A stretch of 7,120 nucleotides of DNA from CBIFWW01 sp966186435 (GTDB lineage Bacteria; Pseudomonadota; Gammaproteobacteria; Enterobacterales; Enterobacteriaceae): positions 1 through 7,120 of the forward strand of contig CBIFWW010000159.1 in assembly GCA_966186435.1 (NCBI GenBank). Direction: 5' to 3'. Below are positions 1-6,201 of this stretch, piece after piece. The notes below the pieces were generated by a model, which was given only the letters and a program-made list of their open reading frames with translations, did not search any database and was not told the DNA's origin. Position 1 is the stretch's first letter, and each line of letters starts with the position of its first letter. Made by a program: the position numbers and the translations under genes.

Positions 1-36
1 TCACAACTTTGCCTCAGGCATTAGAAATAGCGCGTT

Positions 37-65
37 ATTGTACACGTATTAATCGAAGGACTAAA
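37..65 (-). promoter_or_regulatory. Possible divergent promoter toward the gene left of the window
   Basis: On the minus strand a -10 hexamer TACAAT (42-37) lies 17 bp from a weak -35, TTTAGT (65-60). In E. coli and relatives the gene divergent from glnA is typA/bipA, a ribosome-associated GTPase. This promoter would fit that gene, but no part of it is in the window. The -35 matches the consensus at only three positions, so this is a tentative call. Apart from this I see nothing definable in 1-110; a 79-codon plus-strand ORF across the control region is not a credible gene. Confidence 0.35.
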
Positions 66-110
66 CAGGATCACAAGAAACCTTTACAAACAAGTGTAGC
101 CGGAACGCTT

Positions 111-126
111 TGTGACCGTATTCACG
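111..126 (+). promoter_or_regulatory. CRP-cAMP binding site for glnA promoter 1
   Basis: The sequence TGTGA-N6-TCACG matches the CRP consensus TGTGA-N6-TCACA at 9 of 10 arm positions. Its centre (118.5) is about 70 bp upstream of where the sigma-70 promoter glnAp1 should start, near 189, judged by the E. coli spacing of roughly 114 bp between the two glnA starts. That is a class I CRP position, as expected for a CRP-activated glnAp1. The p1 -10 itself is poor (around 172-177) and I do not call it separately. NtrC sites 1 and 2 flank the expected p1 start, so NtrC binding should shut p1 off. Confidence 0.6.
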
Positions 127-155
127 GAGCAAAAAGTGCGCACCAAATGAAAATT

Positions 156-170
156 GCACCAATATGGTGC
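156..170 (+). promoter_or_regulatory. NtrC enhancer site 1 (strong)
   Basis: This is the perfect inverted repeat GCACC-AATAT-GGTGC, which fits the NtrC consensus TGCACC-N5-GGTGCA. Its centre at 163 is 140 bp upstream of the predicted sigma-54 start (303), the same distance as in E. coli glnA. It pairs with site 2, 32 bp downstream and so on the same DNA face, to nucleate the NtrC-P oligomer that contacts sigma-54 polymerase by looping. It also lies in the glnAp1 region and can repress that promoter. Confidence 0.88.
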
Positions 171-187
171 CCATTTCTCACACAAAG

Positions 188-202
188 GCACTATATTGGT
201 GC
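188..202 (+). promoter_or_regulatory. NtrC enhancer site 2 (strong)
   Basis: The sequence GCACT-ATATT-GGTGC is an NtrC dyad with four of five arm pairs intact and looks identical to the E. coli site 2 core. Its centre at 195 is 108 bp upstream of the predicted sigma-54 start. It also sits at the expected glnAp1 start, so occupancy would block p1 while activating p2. Confidence 0.88.
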
Positions 203-206
203 AATA

Positions 207-265
207 CATCCATTCTGGTGCAACTCATTTGCACTATGGCGCGCATGATAACGCCTTTTGAGGGT
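207..265 (+). promoter_or_regulatory. Weak NtrC sites 3-5 (governor region)
   Basis: Three degenerate NtrC-like dyads are centred near 214 (GGTGC half-site at 217-221), 237 (TGCAC at 230-234 with a degraded right arm) and 258 (ACGCC/AGGGT). These fall at -89, -66 and -45 from the predicted sigma-54 start, the positions of the low-affinity sites in E. coli. There they limit maximal glnA expression at high NtrC-P. The individual sequences are poor matches; the spacing is the main support. Confidence 0.5.
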
Positions 266-275
266 ATTTTGAAAG

Positions 276-292
276 TTGGCACAGATTTCGCT
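276..292 (+). promoter_or_regulatory. Sigma-54 promoter glnAp2
   Basis: TTGGCACAGATTTCGCT carries the invariant GG (-24) and GC (-12) dinucleotides with exactly 10 bp between them, and reads the same as E. coli glnAp2 over this stretch. Transcription should start near 303, giving a leader of about 76 nt before the glnA ATG. This RpoN promoter is activated by NtrC-P bound at 156-202 and is the main source of glnA mRNA under nitrogen limitation. Confidence 0.92.
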
Positions 293-378
293 TTTATAAA
301 ATACAGAGCGCATAGCCACTTTTAAATGCCGTAGACCTCGTTACCACGACGATAATGATAATCCCGGGAGAGTTAAGT

Positions 379-1788
379 ATGTCCGCAGAACACGTTTTGA
401 CGATGCTGAATGAACATGAAGTAAAGTTCGTAGACTTACGCTTTACTGATACCAAAGGTAAAGAACAGCACGTCACAATCCCAGCCCACCAGGTAAATGC
501 TGACTTCTTCGAAGAAGGCAAAATGTTTGACGGCTCTTCTATCGGTGGCTGGAAAGGCATCAACGAATCAGACATGGTGCTGATGCCAGACGCCTCTACC
601 GCGGTACTGGACCCGTTCTTCGCAGAACCGACCCTGATTATCCGATGTGACATCCTCGAACCAGGTACAATGCAGGGCTACGACCGTGACCCGCGCTCCA
701 TCGCTAAACGCGCTGAAGACTACCTGCGCTCAACCGGCATTGCTGACACCGTGCTGTTCGGGCCAGAGCCAGAATTCTTCCTATTCGATGACGTGCGTTT
801 TGGCACCGCCATCAACGGCTCCCATATCGCTATCGATGATATCGAAGGCGCGTGGAACTCCACCACCAAATACGAAGGTGGTAATAAAGGCCACCGTCCG
901 GCAGTGAAAGGCGGTTACTTCCCAGTTCCCCCAGTGGATTCCGCGCAGGACATCCGTTCTGTCATGTGCCTGACCATGGAAGAAATGGGCCTGGTGGTTG
1001 AAGCTCACCACCACGAAGTTGCCACCGCTGGTCAGAACGAAGTGGCTACCCGCTTCAACACCATGACCAAAAAAGCTGACGAAATTCAGATCTACAAATA
1101 TGTGGTGCATAACGTGGCACACCGTTTCGGCAAAACGGCGACCTTTATGCCTAAACCGATGTTCGGCGATAACGGCTCCGGCATGCACTGCCACATGTCT
1201 CTGTCCAAGAATGGCACCAACCTGTTCTCTGGCGACAAATATGCAGGCCTGTCCGAGCAAGCGCTGTATTACATTGGCGGCGTAATTAAACACGCTAAAG
1301 CAATCAACGCCCTGTCCAACCCAACGACCAACTCCTATAAGCGTCTGGTCCCGGGTTATGAAGCCCCGGTTATGCTGGCTTATTCTGCCCGTAACCGTTC
1401 CGCCTCTATCCGTATCCCGGTCGTGGCCAGCCCGAAAGCACGCCGTATCGAAGTGCGCTTCCCGGACCCGGCTGCCAACCCATACCTGTGCTTCGCAGCG
1501 CTGCTGATGGCTGGCCTGGACGGCATCAAAAACAAAATCCACCCTGGCGAAGCCATGGACAAAAACCTGTATGACCTGCCTCCGGAAGAAGCCAAAGAGA
1601 TCCCACAGGTTGCCGGTTCTCTGGAAGAAGCCCTTAACGAGCTGGATCTGGACCGTGAGTTCCTGACTGCCGGTGGCGTATTCACCAACGAAGCTATCGA
1701 TGCTTATATCAGTCTGCGCCGTGAAGAAGACGACCGCGTACGCATGACGCCGCACCCGGTAGAATTCGAGCTGTATTACAGCGTTTAA
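379..1788 (+). CDS. glnA: Glutamine synthetase type I
   Basis: GlnA makes glutamine from glutamate, ammonia and ATP in the cytoplasm as a dodecamer, the main ammonia-assimilating enzyme when nitrogen is scarce. The protein is 469 residues, the usual enterobacterial length. Visible family motifs are the metal-site segment FGPEPEFFLFD, HHHEVATAGQNE, the NGSGMHCH stretch, NRSASIRIP and EVRFPDPAANPY. Tyr398 in NLYDLPPEE (Tyr397 without Met1) is the site adenylylated by GlnE. An in-frame ATG at 355 would add eight residues, but the start at 379 gives the conserved MSAEHVL N-terminus and has GGAGAG 6 nt upstream. It is the first gene of the glnALG operon, driven by glnAp2 and probably a CRP-dependent glnAp1; most transcripts should stop at 1953-1978. 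The reading frame is intact. Confidence 0.98.
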   Translation: MSAEHVLTMLNEHEVKFVDLRFTDTKGKEQHVTIPAHQVNADFFEEGKMFDGSSIGGWKGINESDMVLMPDASTAVLDPFFAEPTLIIRCDILEPGTMQGYDRDPRSIAKRAEDYLRSTGIADTVLFGPEPEFFLFDDVRFGTAINGSHIAIDDIEGAWNSTTKYEGGNKGHRPAVKGGYFPVPPVDSAQDIRSVMCLTMEEMGLVVEAHHHEVATAGQNEVATRFNTMTKKADEIQIYKYVVHNVAHRFGKTATFMPKPMFGDNGSGMHCHMSLSKNGTNLFSGDKYAGLSEQALYYIGGVIKHAKAINALSNPTTNSYKRLVPGYEAPVMLAYSARNRSASIRIPVVASPKARRIEVRFPDPAANPYLCFAALLMAGLDGIKNKIHPGEAMDKNLYDLPPEEAKEIPQVAGSLEEALNELDLDREFLTAGGVFTNEAIDAYISLRREEDDRVRMTPHPVEFELYYSV

Positions 1789-1800
1789 GATTGACTCCAG

Positions 1801-1825
1801 CCGCTGCGGCAAGAAAACAACGGTT
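1801..1825 (+). repeat. Partial extra copy of the repeat's right end
   Basis: Its first 16 bases, CCGCTGCGGCAAGAAA, are identical to 1926-1941, and the match continues imperfectly through AACGGTT here and GACGGTT there (to 1951). The two copies are direct repeats 125 bp apart, and the second forms the right arm of the palindromic element. This may be a remnant of a second element, or a duplication that arose with the insertion. Confidence 0.7.
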
Positions 1826-1840
1826 GATCAAACCTATGGA

Positions 1841-1941
1841 TTTCTGGTTGCAGCAAGGCGGCAATTGAGCGCATCCCCGGGAGCTTACATAAGTAAGTGA
1901 CTGGGGTAAGCGAGAGCAGCCAACACCGCTGCGGCAAGAAA
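1841..1941. repeat. 101-bp imperfect palindromic intergenic repeat
   Basis: The outer arms are TTTCTGGTTGCAGC (1841-1854) and GCTGCGGCAAGAAA (1928-1941), which pair along nearly their whole length in RNA if G-U pairs are allowed. Inside are CGC/GCG (1870-1872 with 1910-1912), CCCC/GGGG (1875-1878 with 1903-1906) and an apical hairpin CTTAC-ATAA-GTAAG (1884-1897). It lies wholly in the glnA 3' UTR. The central GGAGCTTACATAAGTAAGTG core resembles a dispersed noncoding repeat I recall from Yersinia and Serratia genomes, but I cannot name the family. It has no coding capacity, so any mobility would need help in trans. A GlnA-to-GlnL readthrough transcript would carry this hairpin. Confidence 0.72.
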
Positions 1942-1952
1942 GACGACGGTTT

Positions 1953-1978
1953 AAGCCCATCACACGATGGGCTTTTTT
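1953..1978 (+). terminator. Rho-independent terminator after glnA
   Basis: A 9-bp perfect stem AAGCCCATC (1953-1961) / GATGGGCTT (1966-1974) with an ACAC loop runs into a T tract (1973-1978). It ends most glnA transcripts, so that GlnA is made in large excess over NtrB and NtrC. Some readthrough must supply glnLG during nitrogen starvation. The hairpin with its U tail would also suit an Hfq-bound 3'-UTR RNA. Confidence 0.9.
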
Positions 1979-2021
1979 AACCGCTTCTACGGTGACTACC
2001 GCACTTTCATCAGGTTACGGT

Positions 2022-2027
2022 TATAAT
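2022..2027 (+). promoter_or_regulatory. glnL promoter -10 (glnLp)
   Basis: A consensus TATAAT sits 32 bp before the glnL ATG. No good -35 is present at 16-18 bp (the candidates are CCGCAC-like), so the promoter is probably weak, as expected for low constitutive NtrB/NtrC synthesis. The expected start near 2034 falls inside the NtrC operator. Confidence 0.7.
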
Positions 2028-2042
2028 GCACTACAATGGTGC
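2028..2042 (+). promoter_or_regulatory. NtrC operator overlapping the glnL start site
   Basis: GCACT-ACAAT-GGTGC is an NtrC dyad with the same arms as enhancer site 2. It abuts the TATAAT and covers the predicted start, so bound NtrC should block transcription. This is the autorepression arrangement known for E. coli glnLp. Confidence 0.85.
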
Positions 2043-2059
2043 ATTTACGGAGGCTGCAA

Positions 2060-3109
2060 ATGGCAACGAGCGCATTGCCCGATGCTGGGCAGATCCTGAA
2101 TTCTCTTATTACCAGTATTTTGCTGGTGGATGATGAACTGGCCGTTCATTTCGCCAACCCAGCAGCCCAACAGCTACTGGCACAAAGCTCTCGCAAACTG
2201 TACGGCACTCCGCTGCCGGAACTTCTCAGCTACTTCTCTTTAAACATCCCACTGATGCGCGAAAGCCTCAGCGGTGGGCAGGGATTTACCGATAACGAAG
2301 TCACACTGGTGATTGATGGCCGCTCGCATGTGCTTTCACTGACAGCACAATACCTGCCCGATGGGTTCATCTTGCTGGAAATGGCCCCGCTCGATAACCA
2401 GCGCCGGTTAAGCCAGGAGCAGCTCCAGCACGCCCAACAGCTTGCTGCTCGCGATCTGGTACGTGGGCTGGCCCATGAGATTAAAAACCCCTTAGGTGGC
2501 TTACGGGGCGCTGCACAGCTACTAAGTAAGGCATTGCCAGATCCATCTTTGGAAGAATACACCCGGGTTATCATTGAGCAGGCCGACAGGCTGCGCAATT
2601 TAGTGGACCGCTTATTAGGGCCACAGCACCCAGGCATGAGTGTCACCGAAAGCATTCATAAGGTGGCTGAACGGGTGGTGAAGCTGGTGTCGATGGAGCT
2701 ACCGTCCAACGTAAAGCTTATCCGTGATTATGACCCAAGTTTGCCTGAGTTCACCCATGATCCTGACCAAATTGAGCAAGTTCTCCTGAATATCGTGCGT
2801 AATGCTTTGCAGGCTTTGGGGCCAACCGGTGGGGAGATTATTATCCGCACTCGCACCGCCTTCCAGCTTACCTTGCACGGCACCCGATACCGCCTGGCTG
2901 CCCGTATTGATATTGAGGATAACGGCCCGGGTATCCCGGCCTATCTGCAGGACACATTGTTCTACCCAATGGTCAGCGGCCGCGAGGGGGGGACTGGTTT
3001 AGGGTTATCTATCGCCCGCAATTTGATCGACCAGCACTCCGGCAAAATTGAATTCACCAGCTGGCCTGGCCATACCAAGTTTTCCGTCTTTTTACCCATC
3101 AGAAAATAG
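2060..3109 (+). CDS. glnL: NtrB nitrogen sensor histidine kinase/phosphatase
   Basis: NtrB (GlnL) is a cytoplasmic kinase that phosphorylates NtrC when nitrogen is low. Bound by unmodified PII protein (GlnB), it acts instead as an NtrC-P phosphatase. The 349 residues match the E. coli length. Order: PAS-type sensor domain (about 8-110), dimerisation/phosphoacceptor segment RGLAHEIKNPLGG with His139, then the ATPase domain with N box (NIVRNALQAL), G1 (DNGPGIP) and G2 (GGTGLGL). There are no membrane segments, as expected. An in-frame ATG at 2036 would add eight residues but lies inside the NtrC operator at about the mRNA start. The 2060 start has GGAGG 6 nt upstream and the family N-terminus, so I use it. 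Transcribed from glnLp and by readthrough from glnA. Confidence 0.97.
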   Translation: MATSALPDAGQILNSLITSILLVDDELAVHFANPAAQQLLAQSSRKLYGTPLPELLSYFSLNIPLMRESLSGGQGFTDNEVTLVIDGRSHVLSLTAQYLPDGFILLEMAPLDNQRRLSQEQLQHAQQLAARDLVRGLAHEIKNPLGGLRGAAQLLSKALPDPSLEEYTRVIIEQADRLRNLVDRLLGPQHPGMSVTESIHKVAERVVKLVSMELPSNVKLIRDYDPSLPEFTHDPDQIEQVLLNIVRNALQALGPTGGEIIIRTRTAFQLTLHGTRYRLAARIDIEDNGPGIPAYLQDTLFYPMVSGREGGTGLGLSIARNLIDQHSGKIEFTSWPGHTKFSVFLPIRK

Positions 3110-3184
3110 ACGCACCACTCCCGGCGCTGCCGCACTATGCCAACAACAGTGCAGGCCGGTGATGGCGCTCATGACGAGGTACAT

Positions 3185-4594
3185 ATGCAACGAGGGATAG
3201 TCTGGGTTGTCGATGACGATAGCTCCATCCGTTGGGTTTTGGAACGCGCCCTGAGCGGAGCAGGGTTGGTCTGCACCGCCTTCGAGAATGCCAACGAGGT
3301 GTTAGCGGCTCTCGCCACTAAAACCCCGGATGTACTGTTATCAGATATCCGTATGCCGGGAATGGACGGACTGGCACTGTTAAAGCAAATAAAACAACGC
3401 CATCCAATGCTTCCGGTCATCATAATGACCGCCCATTCCGATTTGGATGCGGCCGTCAGCGCGTATCAACAGGGTGCCTTTGATTATCTGCCCAAGCCCT
3501 TTGATATTGATGAGGCCGTAGCCCTGGTAGAGCGGGCGATCAGCCACTATCAGGAGCAACAGCAGCCGCGCAATGTTGAAGCCTTCGGCCAAACGGCGGA
3601 TATTATCGGTGAAGCCCCGGCGATGCAGGACGTCTTCCGTATCATTGGCCGCCTGTCGCGCTCATCGATCAGTGTGCTGATCAATGGTGAATCCGGTACT
3701 GGTAAAGAGCTGGTTGCCCATGCGCTGCACCGCCATAGTCCACGGGCAAAATCCCCGTTTATCGCCCTCAACATGGCGGCCATCCCCAAGGATTTGATTG
3801 AGTCAGAGCTGTTCGGCCACGAAAAAGGGGCCTTTACCGGTGCCAATCAAGTGCGCCAGGGGCGCTTTGAACAGGCTGATGGTGGGACCTTATTCCTCGA
3901 TGAAATTGGCGATATGCCGCTGGATGTTCAGACCCGCTTGTTGCGGGTGCTGGCCGATGGTCAATTTTACCGGGTAGGTGGCTATGCGCCGGTGAAAGTG
4001 GATGTGCGTATTATCGCCGCCACCCATCAGAACCTGGAGCGCCGGGTGCAGGAGGGCCATTTCCGTGAGGACTTATTCCACCGCCTGAATGTGATACGTG
4101 TGCACCTGCCCCCATTGCGGGAACGCCGTGAAGATATCCCGCGCCTGGCCCGCCATTTCTTGCAAGTCGCCGCCCAGGAGTTAGGGGTGGAAGCCAAACT
4201 TTTGCATCCGGAAACCGAAGCAGCGTTAACCCGCCTGGCCTGGCCCGGCAACGTGCGCCAATTGGAGAACACCTGCCGCTGGCTGACCGTCATGGCTGCC
4301 GGGCAAGAAGTGCTGATCCAGGATCTCCCGGCGGAGTTGTTTGAATCCGGCACACCGGAATCCCAACCCAACGCCATGGCCGATAGCTGGGCTACCCTGT
4401 TGGCGCAGTGGGCAGACCGCGCCCTGCGTTCCGGTCATCAAAACCTGTTATCAGAAGCGCAACCGGAAATGGAGCGCACCTTGCTTACCACTGCCCTGCG
4501 TCACACTCAGGGGCACAAGCAGGAAGCCGCACGGCTGCTGGGCTGGGGCCGCAATACCCTGACCCGCAAACTGAAAGAGTTGGGGATGGAGTAA
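3185..4594 (+). CDS. glnG: NtrC nitrogen response regulator, sigma-54 activator
   Basis: NtrC (GlnG, NRI) is the enhancer-binding protein that, once phosphorylated, forms an ATPase ring and opens sigma-54 promoters such as glnAp2. At 469 residues it is full length. Receiver domain 1-125 has the acidic pocket D11/D12, phosphoacceptor D54 (DIRMPG), T82 and K104. The AAA+ domain has Walker A GESGTGKE (168-175), the sigma-54 contact loop GAFTGA (215-220) and Walker B GTLFLDE (234-240). The C-terminal Fis-like helix-turn-helix (about 445-465) binds the dyads seen at 156-202 and 2028-2042. The frame stays open back to an ATG at 3137, but the 3185 start has GAGG 5 nt upstream and gives the conserved MQRGIVWVVDDD terminus. 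The 75-nt gap after glnL shows no clear promoter or terminator, so it is read in the operon. Confidence 0.98.
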   Translation: MQRGIVWVVDDDSSIRWVLERALSGAGLVCTAFENANEVLAALATKTPDVLLSDIRMPGMDGLALLKQIKQRHPMLPVIIMTAHSDLDAAVSAYQQGAFDYLPKPFDIDEAVALVERAISHYQEQQQPRNVEAFGQTADIIGEAPAMQDVFRIIGRLSRSSISVLINGESGTGKELVAHALHRHSPRAKSPFIALNMAAIPKDLIESELFGHEKGAFTGANQVRQGRFEQADGGTLFLDEIGDMPLDVQTRLLRVLADGQFYRVGGYAPVKVDVRIIAATHQNLERRVQEGHFREDLFHRLNVIRVHLPPLRERREDIPRLARHFLQVAAQELGVEAKLLHPETEAALTRLAWPGNVRQLENTCRWLTVMAAGQEVLIQDLPAELFESGTPESQPNAMADSWATLLAQWADRALRSGHQNLLSEAQPEMERTLLTTALRHTQGHKQEAARLLGWGRNTLTRKLKELGME

Positions 4595-4616
4595 ACCTGG
4601 ATTTATTCGATCGATT

Positions 4617-4643
4617 AAAAGGCCGGGGTTACCGGCCTTTTTT
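4617..4643. terminator. Terminator between convergent glnG and hemN
   Basis: Stem GGCCGG (4621-4626) / CCGGCC (4632-4637) with a 5-nt loop, extended by AAAA/TTTT and followed by six Ts on the + strand (4638-4643). It ends the glnALG operon. On the - strand the same hairpin is followed by only four Ts (4620-4617), so it may also stop hemN less efficiently. The + strand T tract overlaps the hemN stop codon (4644-4642), making this a compact shared boundary. Confidence 0.88.
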
Positions 4644-6015
4644 ATATTACGCGTGAGAACTGCTGCATCCGCGCCTTTTGGCGCAAATAGGCATCAAAGC
4701 ACATACAGATATTACGGATCAGTAACCGTCCTTTGCCGGTCACCACGATATGTTCATCGCTTACTTCCACCAGCCCGTCTTTAGCCAGTGGCTCCAGCAA
4801 CGCCAGATCCTGAGCAAAGTAGTCGTGGAAATCGAGATCCCACTGCTTGGCAATCACCGCGAAATCGAGGCGGAAATTACAAATCAGTGACTTAATCACG
4901 TCCCGACGAATACAGTCATCACGGGTTAATGCCAGGCCACGCCATAACGCATCACCACGGCGGTCTACTTCAGCATAATACTGCTTCAGCTCTTTCTGGT
5001 TCTGCGCATAACAATCCCCGATCATACTTATCGCGGAAACGCCCATCCCCAGCAGGTCCGTATCACCCTGGGTGGTATAGCCCTGGAAATTACGGTGCAA
5101 CACCCCAGCTTTTTGCGCCAGAGCCAGCTCGTCATCCGGCCGGGCAAAGTGATCCATGCCGATAAACTGATAACCGGCCCCGGTCAGTGAGGTGATGGTT
5201 TCCTGAAGGATATCCAGCTTCTGCTGGGCCGTCGGTAAATCAGCATCTTTAATTTTACGTTGGGCAGCAAACAGCGTCGGCAAATGGGCATAGTTAAATA
5301 CGCTAAGCCGATCGGGGTTCAGCTCCGCCACCCGGTTCAGGGTAAAGGCAAAGCTTTCCGGGGTTTGCTTAGGCAGGCCGTAAATCAGGTCAATATTGGT
5401 GGAGGTAAACCCAATATCGCGAGCATGATTCAACAGCGCGAAGATAAATTCTTCATCCTGCTCACGGTTAACCAGGCGCTGCACTTCTTTATTGAAGTCC
5501 TGCACCCCCATGCTCAGGCGGTTAAACCCTTCGCTACGTAAATGGTCGAGCACATCCAGCTCAATTTCCCGGGGATCAACCTCGATAGAAATTTCTGCCT
5601 GAGAGGCAAAGTCAAAATTAGCCCGTAACAGGCTCATCAGCCGGCTGATTTGCGCTTTATTCAGATAGGTTGGCGTACCACCGCCCCAGTGGAGCTGGGT
5701 GACCTGGCGGCCCTTAACCAACGCAGCACGGTGCAGGATCTCCTGCTCAAGCACATCCAGATACTGGTCCGCTTTATGCAATTGCCGGGTGACGACTTTA
5801 TTGCAGCCACAGAAGTAGCACAGCTTGTGGCAGAATGGGATATGCACATACAGGGAAAGCGGCCTTTCCGGATAACGGGCCACTGCCTGGGAGAACTCAG
5901 CGGCACCAAAGCTCTCGGAGAACTCCAGTGCAGTGGGGTAGGACGTGTAACGTGGCCCGGAATAGTTATATTTCTGGATAAGGGCCAGATCCCAGTCGAT
6001 TAACAGCTCAGACAT
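4642..6015 (-). CDS. hemN: Oxygen-independent coproporphyrinogen III oxidase
   Basis: HemN is a cytoplasmic radical-SAM enzyme that decarboxylates two propionates of coproporphyrinogen III to give protoporphyrinogen IX for anaerobic haem synthesis. The protein is 457 residues, as in E. coli. The N-terminal segment IDWDLALIQKYNYSGPRYTS is typical. The cluster motif CHKLCYFCGC holds Cys62, Cys66 and Cys69 for the 4Fe-4S cluster and the conserved Cys71, followed by LHWGGGTPTYL, the SAM-side glycine motif. A GTG at 6021 would add two residues, but AAGGAG stands 5 nt before the ATG at 6015 and would have no proper spacing to the GTG, so I choose 6015. It starts 2 nt after the stop of a 57-codon ORF and lies downstream of yihI on the same strand. 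I see no obvious FNR site in front of it. Confidence 0.97.
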   Translation of the reverse strand: MSELLIDWDLALIQKYNYSGPRYTSYPTALEFSESFGAAEFSQAVARYPERPLSLYVHIPFCHKLCYFCGCNKVVTRQLHKADQYLDVLEQEILHRAALVKGRQVTQLHWGGGTPTYLNKAQISRLMSLLRANFDFASQAEISIEVDPREIELDVLDHLRSEGFNRLSMGVQDFNKEVQRLVNREQDEEFIFALLNHARDIGFTSTNIDLIYGLPKQTPESFAFTLNRVAELNPDRLSVFNYAHLPTLFAAQRKIKDADLPTAQQKLDILQETITSLTGAGYQFIGMDHFARPDDELALAQKAGVLHRNFQGYTTQGDTDLLGMGVSAISMIGDCYAQNQKELKQYYAEVDRRGDALWRGLALTRDDCIRRDVIKSLICNFRLDFAVIAKQWDLDFHDYFAQDLALLEPLAKDGLVEVSDEHIVVTGKGRLLIRNICMCFDAYLRQKARMQQFSRVI

Positions 6016-6017
6016 TC

Positions 6018-6191
6018 TCACTCCTTGCGTTGATGCCTACGGCGCCTGGTTTGCGCAGACCCGCTCAATCCCCGAGCGGCGAGCCGGCTGCGCAGCTGCT
6101 TTTGGCGCTGCGACAACCGCTGTAGTTTAACGAATAACCACCCCAGATAACACAGAACAGGCAAGATAATAAGGAGTACTAGCGGCCCCAT
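6018..6191 (-). CDS. Hypothetical small single-pass membrane protein, 57 aa
   Basis: This ORF starts MGPLVLLIILPVLCYLGWLF: one hydrophobic segment at about residues 3-21. The rest is a strongly basic tail rich in Arg, Lys and Gln (VKLQRLSQRQKQ, later RRRRHQRKE), so a short N-terminal anchor with a cytoplasmic basic tail is likely. It begins 10 nt after the yihI stop and ends 2 nt before the hemN ATG. The hemN ribosome site AAGGAG is part of its last two codons, so its translation may be coupled to hemN. Its own ribosome site is weak. I do not recognise it. In other gammaproteobacteria I recall a longer DUF2489 protein with an N-terminal membrane anchor beside yihI and hemN, so this could be a shortened relative; that is inference from position and topology. 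Chance ORF remains possible. Confidence 0.5.
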   Translation of the reverse strand: MGPLVLLIILPVLCYLGWLFVKLQRLSQRQKQLRSRLAARGLSGSAQTRRRRHQRKE

Positions 6192-6201
6192 ATTTCAGAA
6201 C

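Noticed and set aside
9..248. 79-codon plus-strand ORF across the glnA control region
   Set aside because: Its bases are fully accounted for by the CRP and NtrC sites, and the protein has no recognisable pattern.
294..653. 119-codon minus-strand ORF over the glnA promoter and 5' end
   Set aside because: It covers the sigma-54 promoter region and the antisense of glnA; no ribosome site or family resemblance.
781..1812. 343-codon open frame on the minus strand across glnA
   Set aside because: It is the antisense shadow of the highly conserved, codon-biased glnA. The translation is His/Phe/Val-rich with no recognisable domain.
1709..1963. 84-codon minus-strand ORF across the glnA end and the repeat
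   Set aside because: It runs through the palindromic element and the terminator, and its Cys/Arg-rich translation reflects the repeat's base composition.
5650..6003. 117-codon plus-strand ORF antisense to the hemN 5' end
   Set aside because: Shadow of hemN, whose radical-SAM cysteines and length are fully conserved; no supporting promoter or ribosome site.
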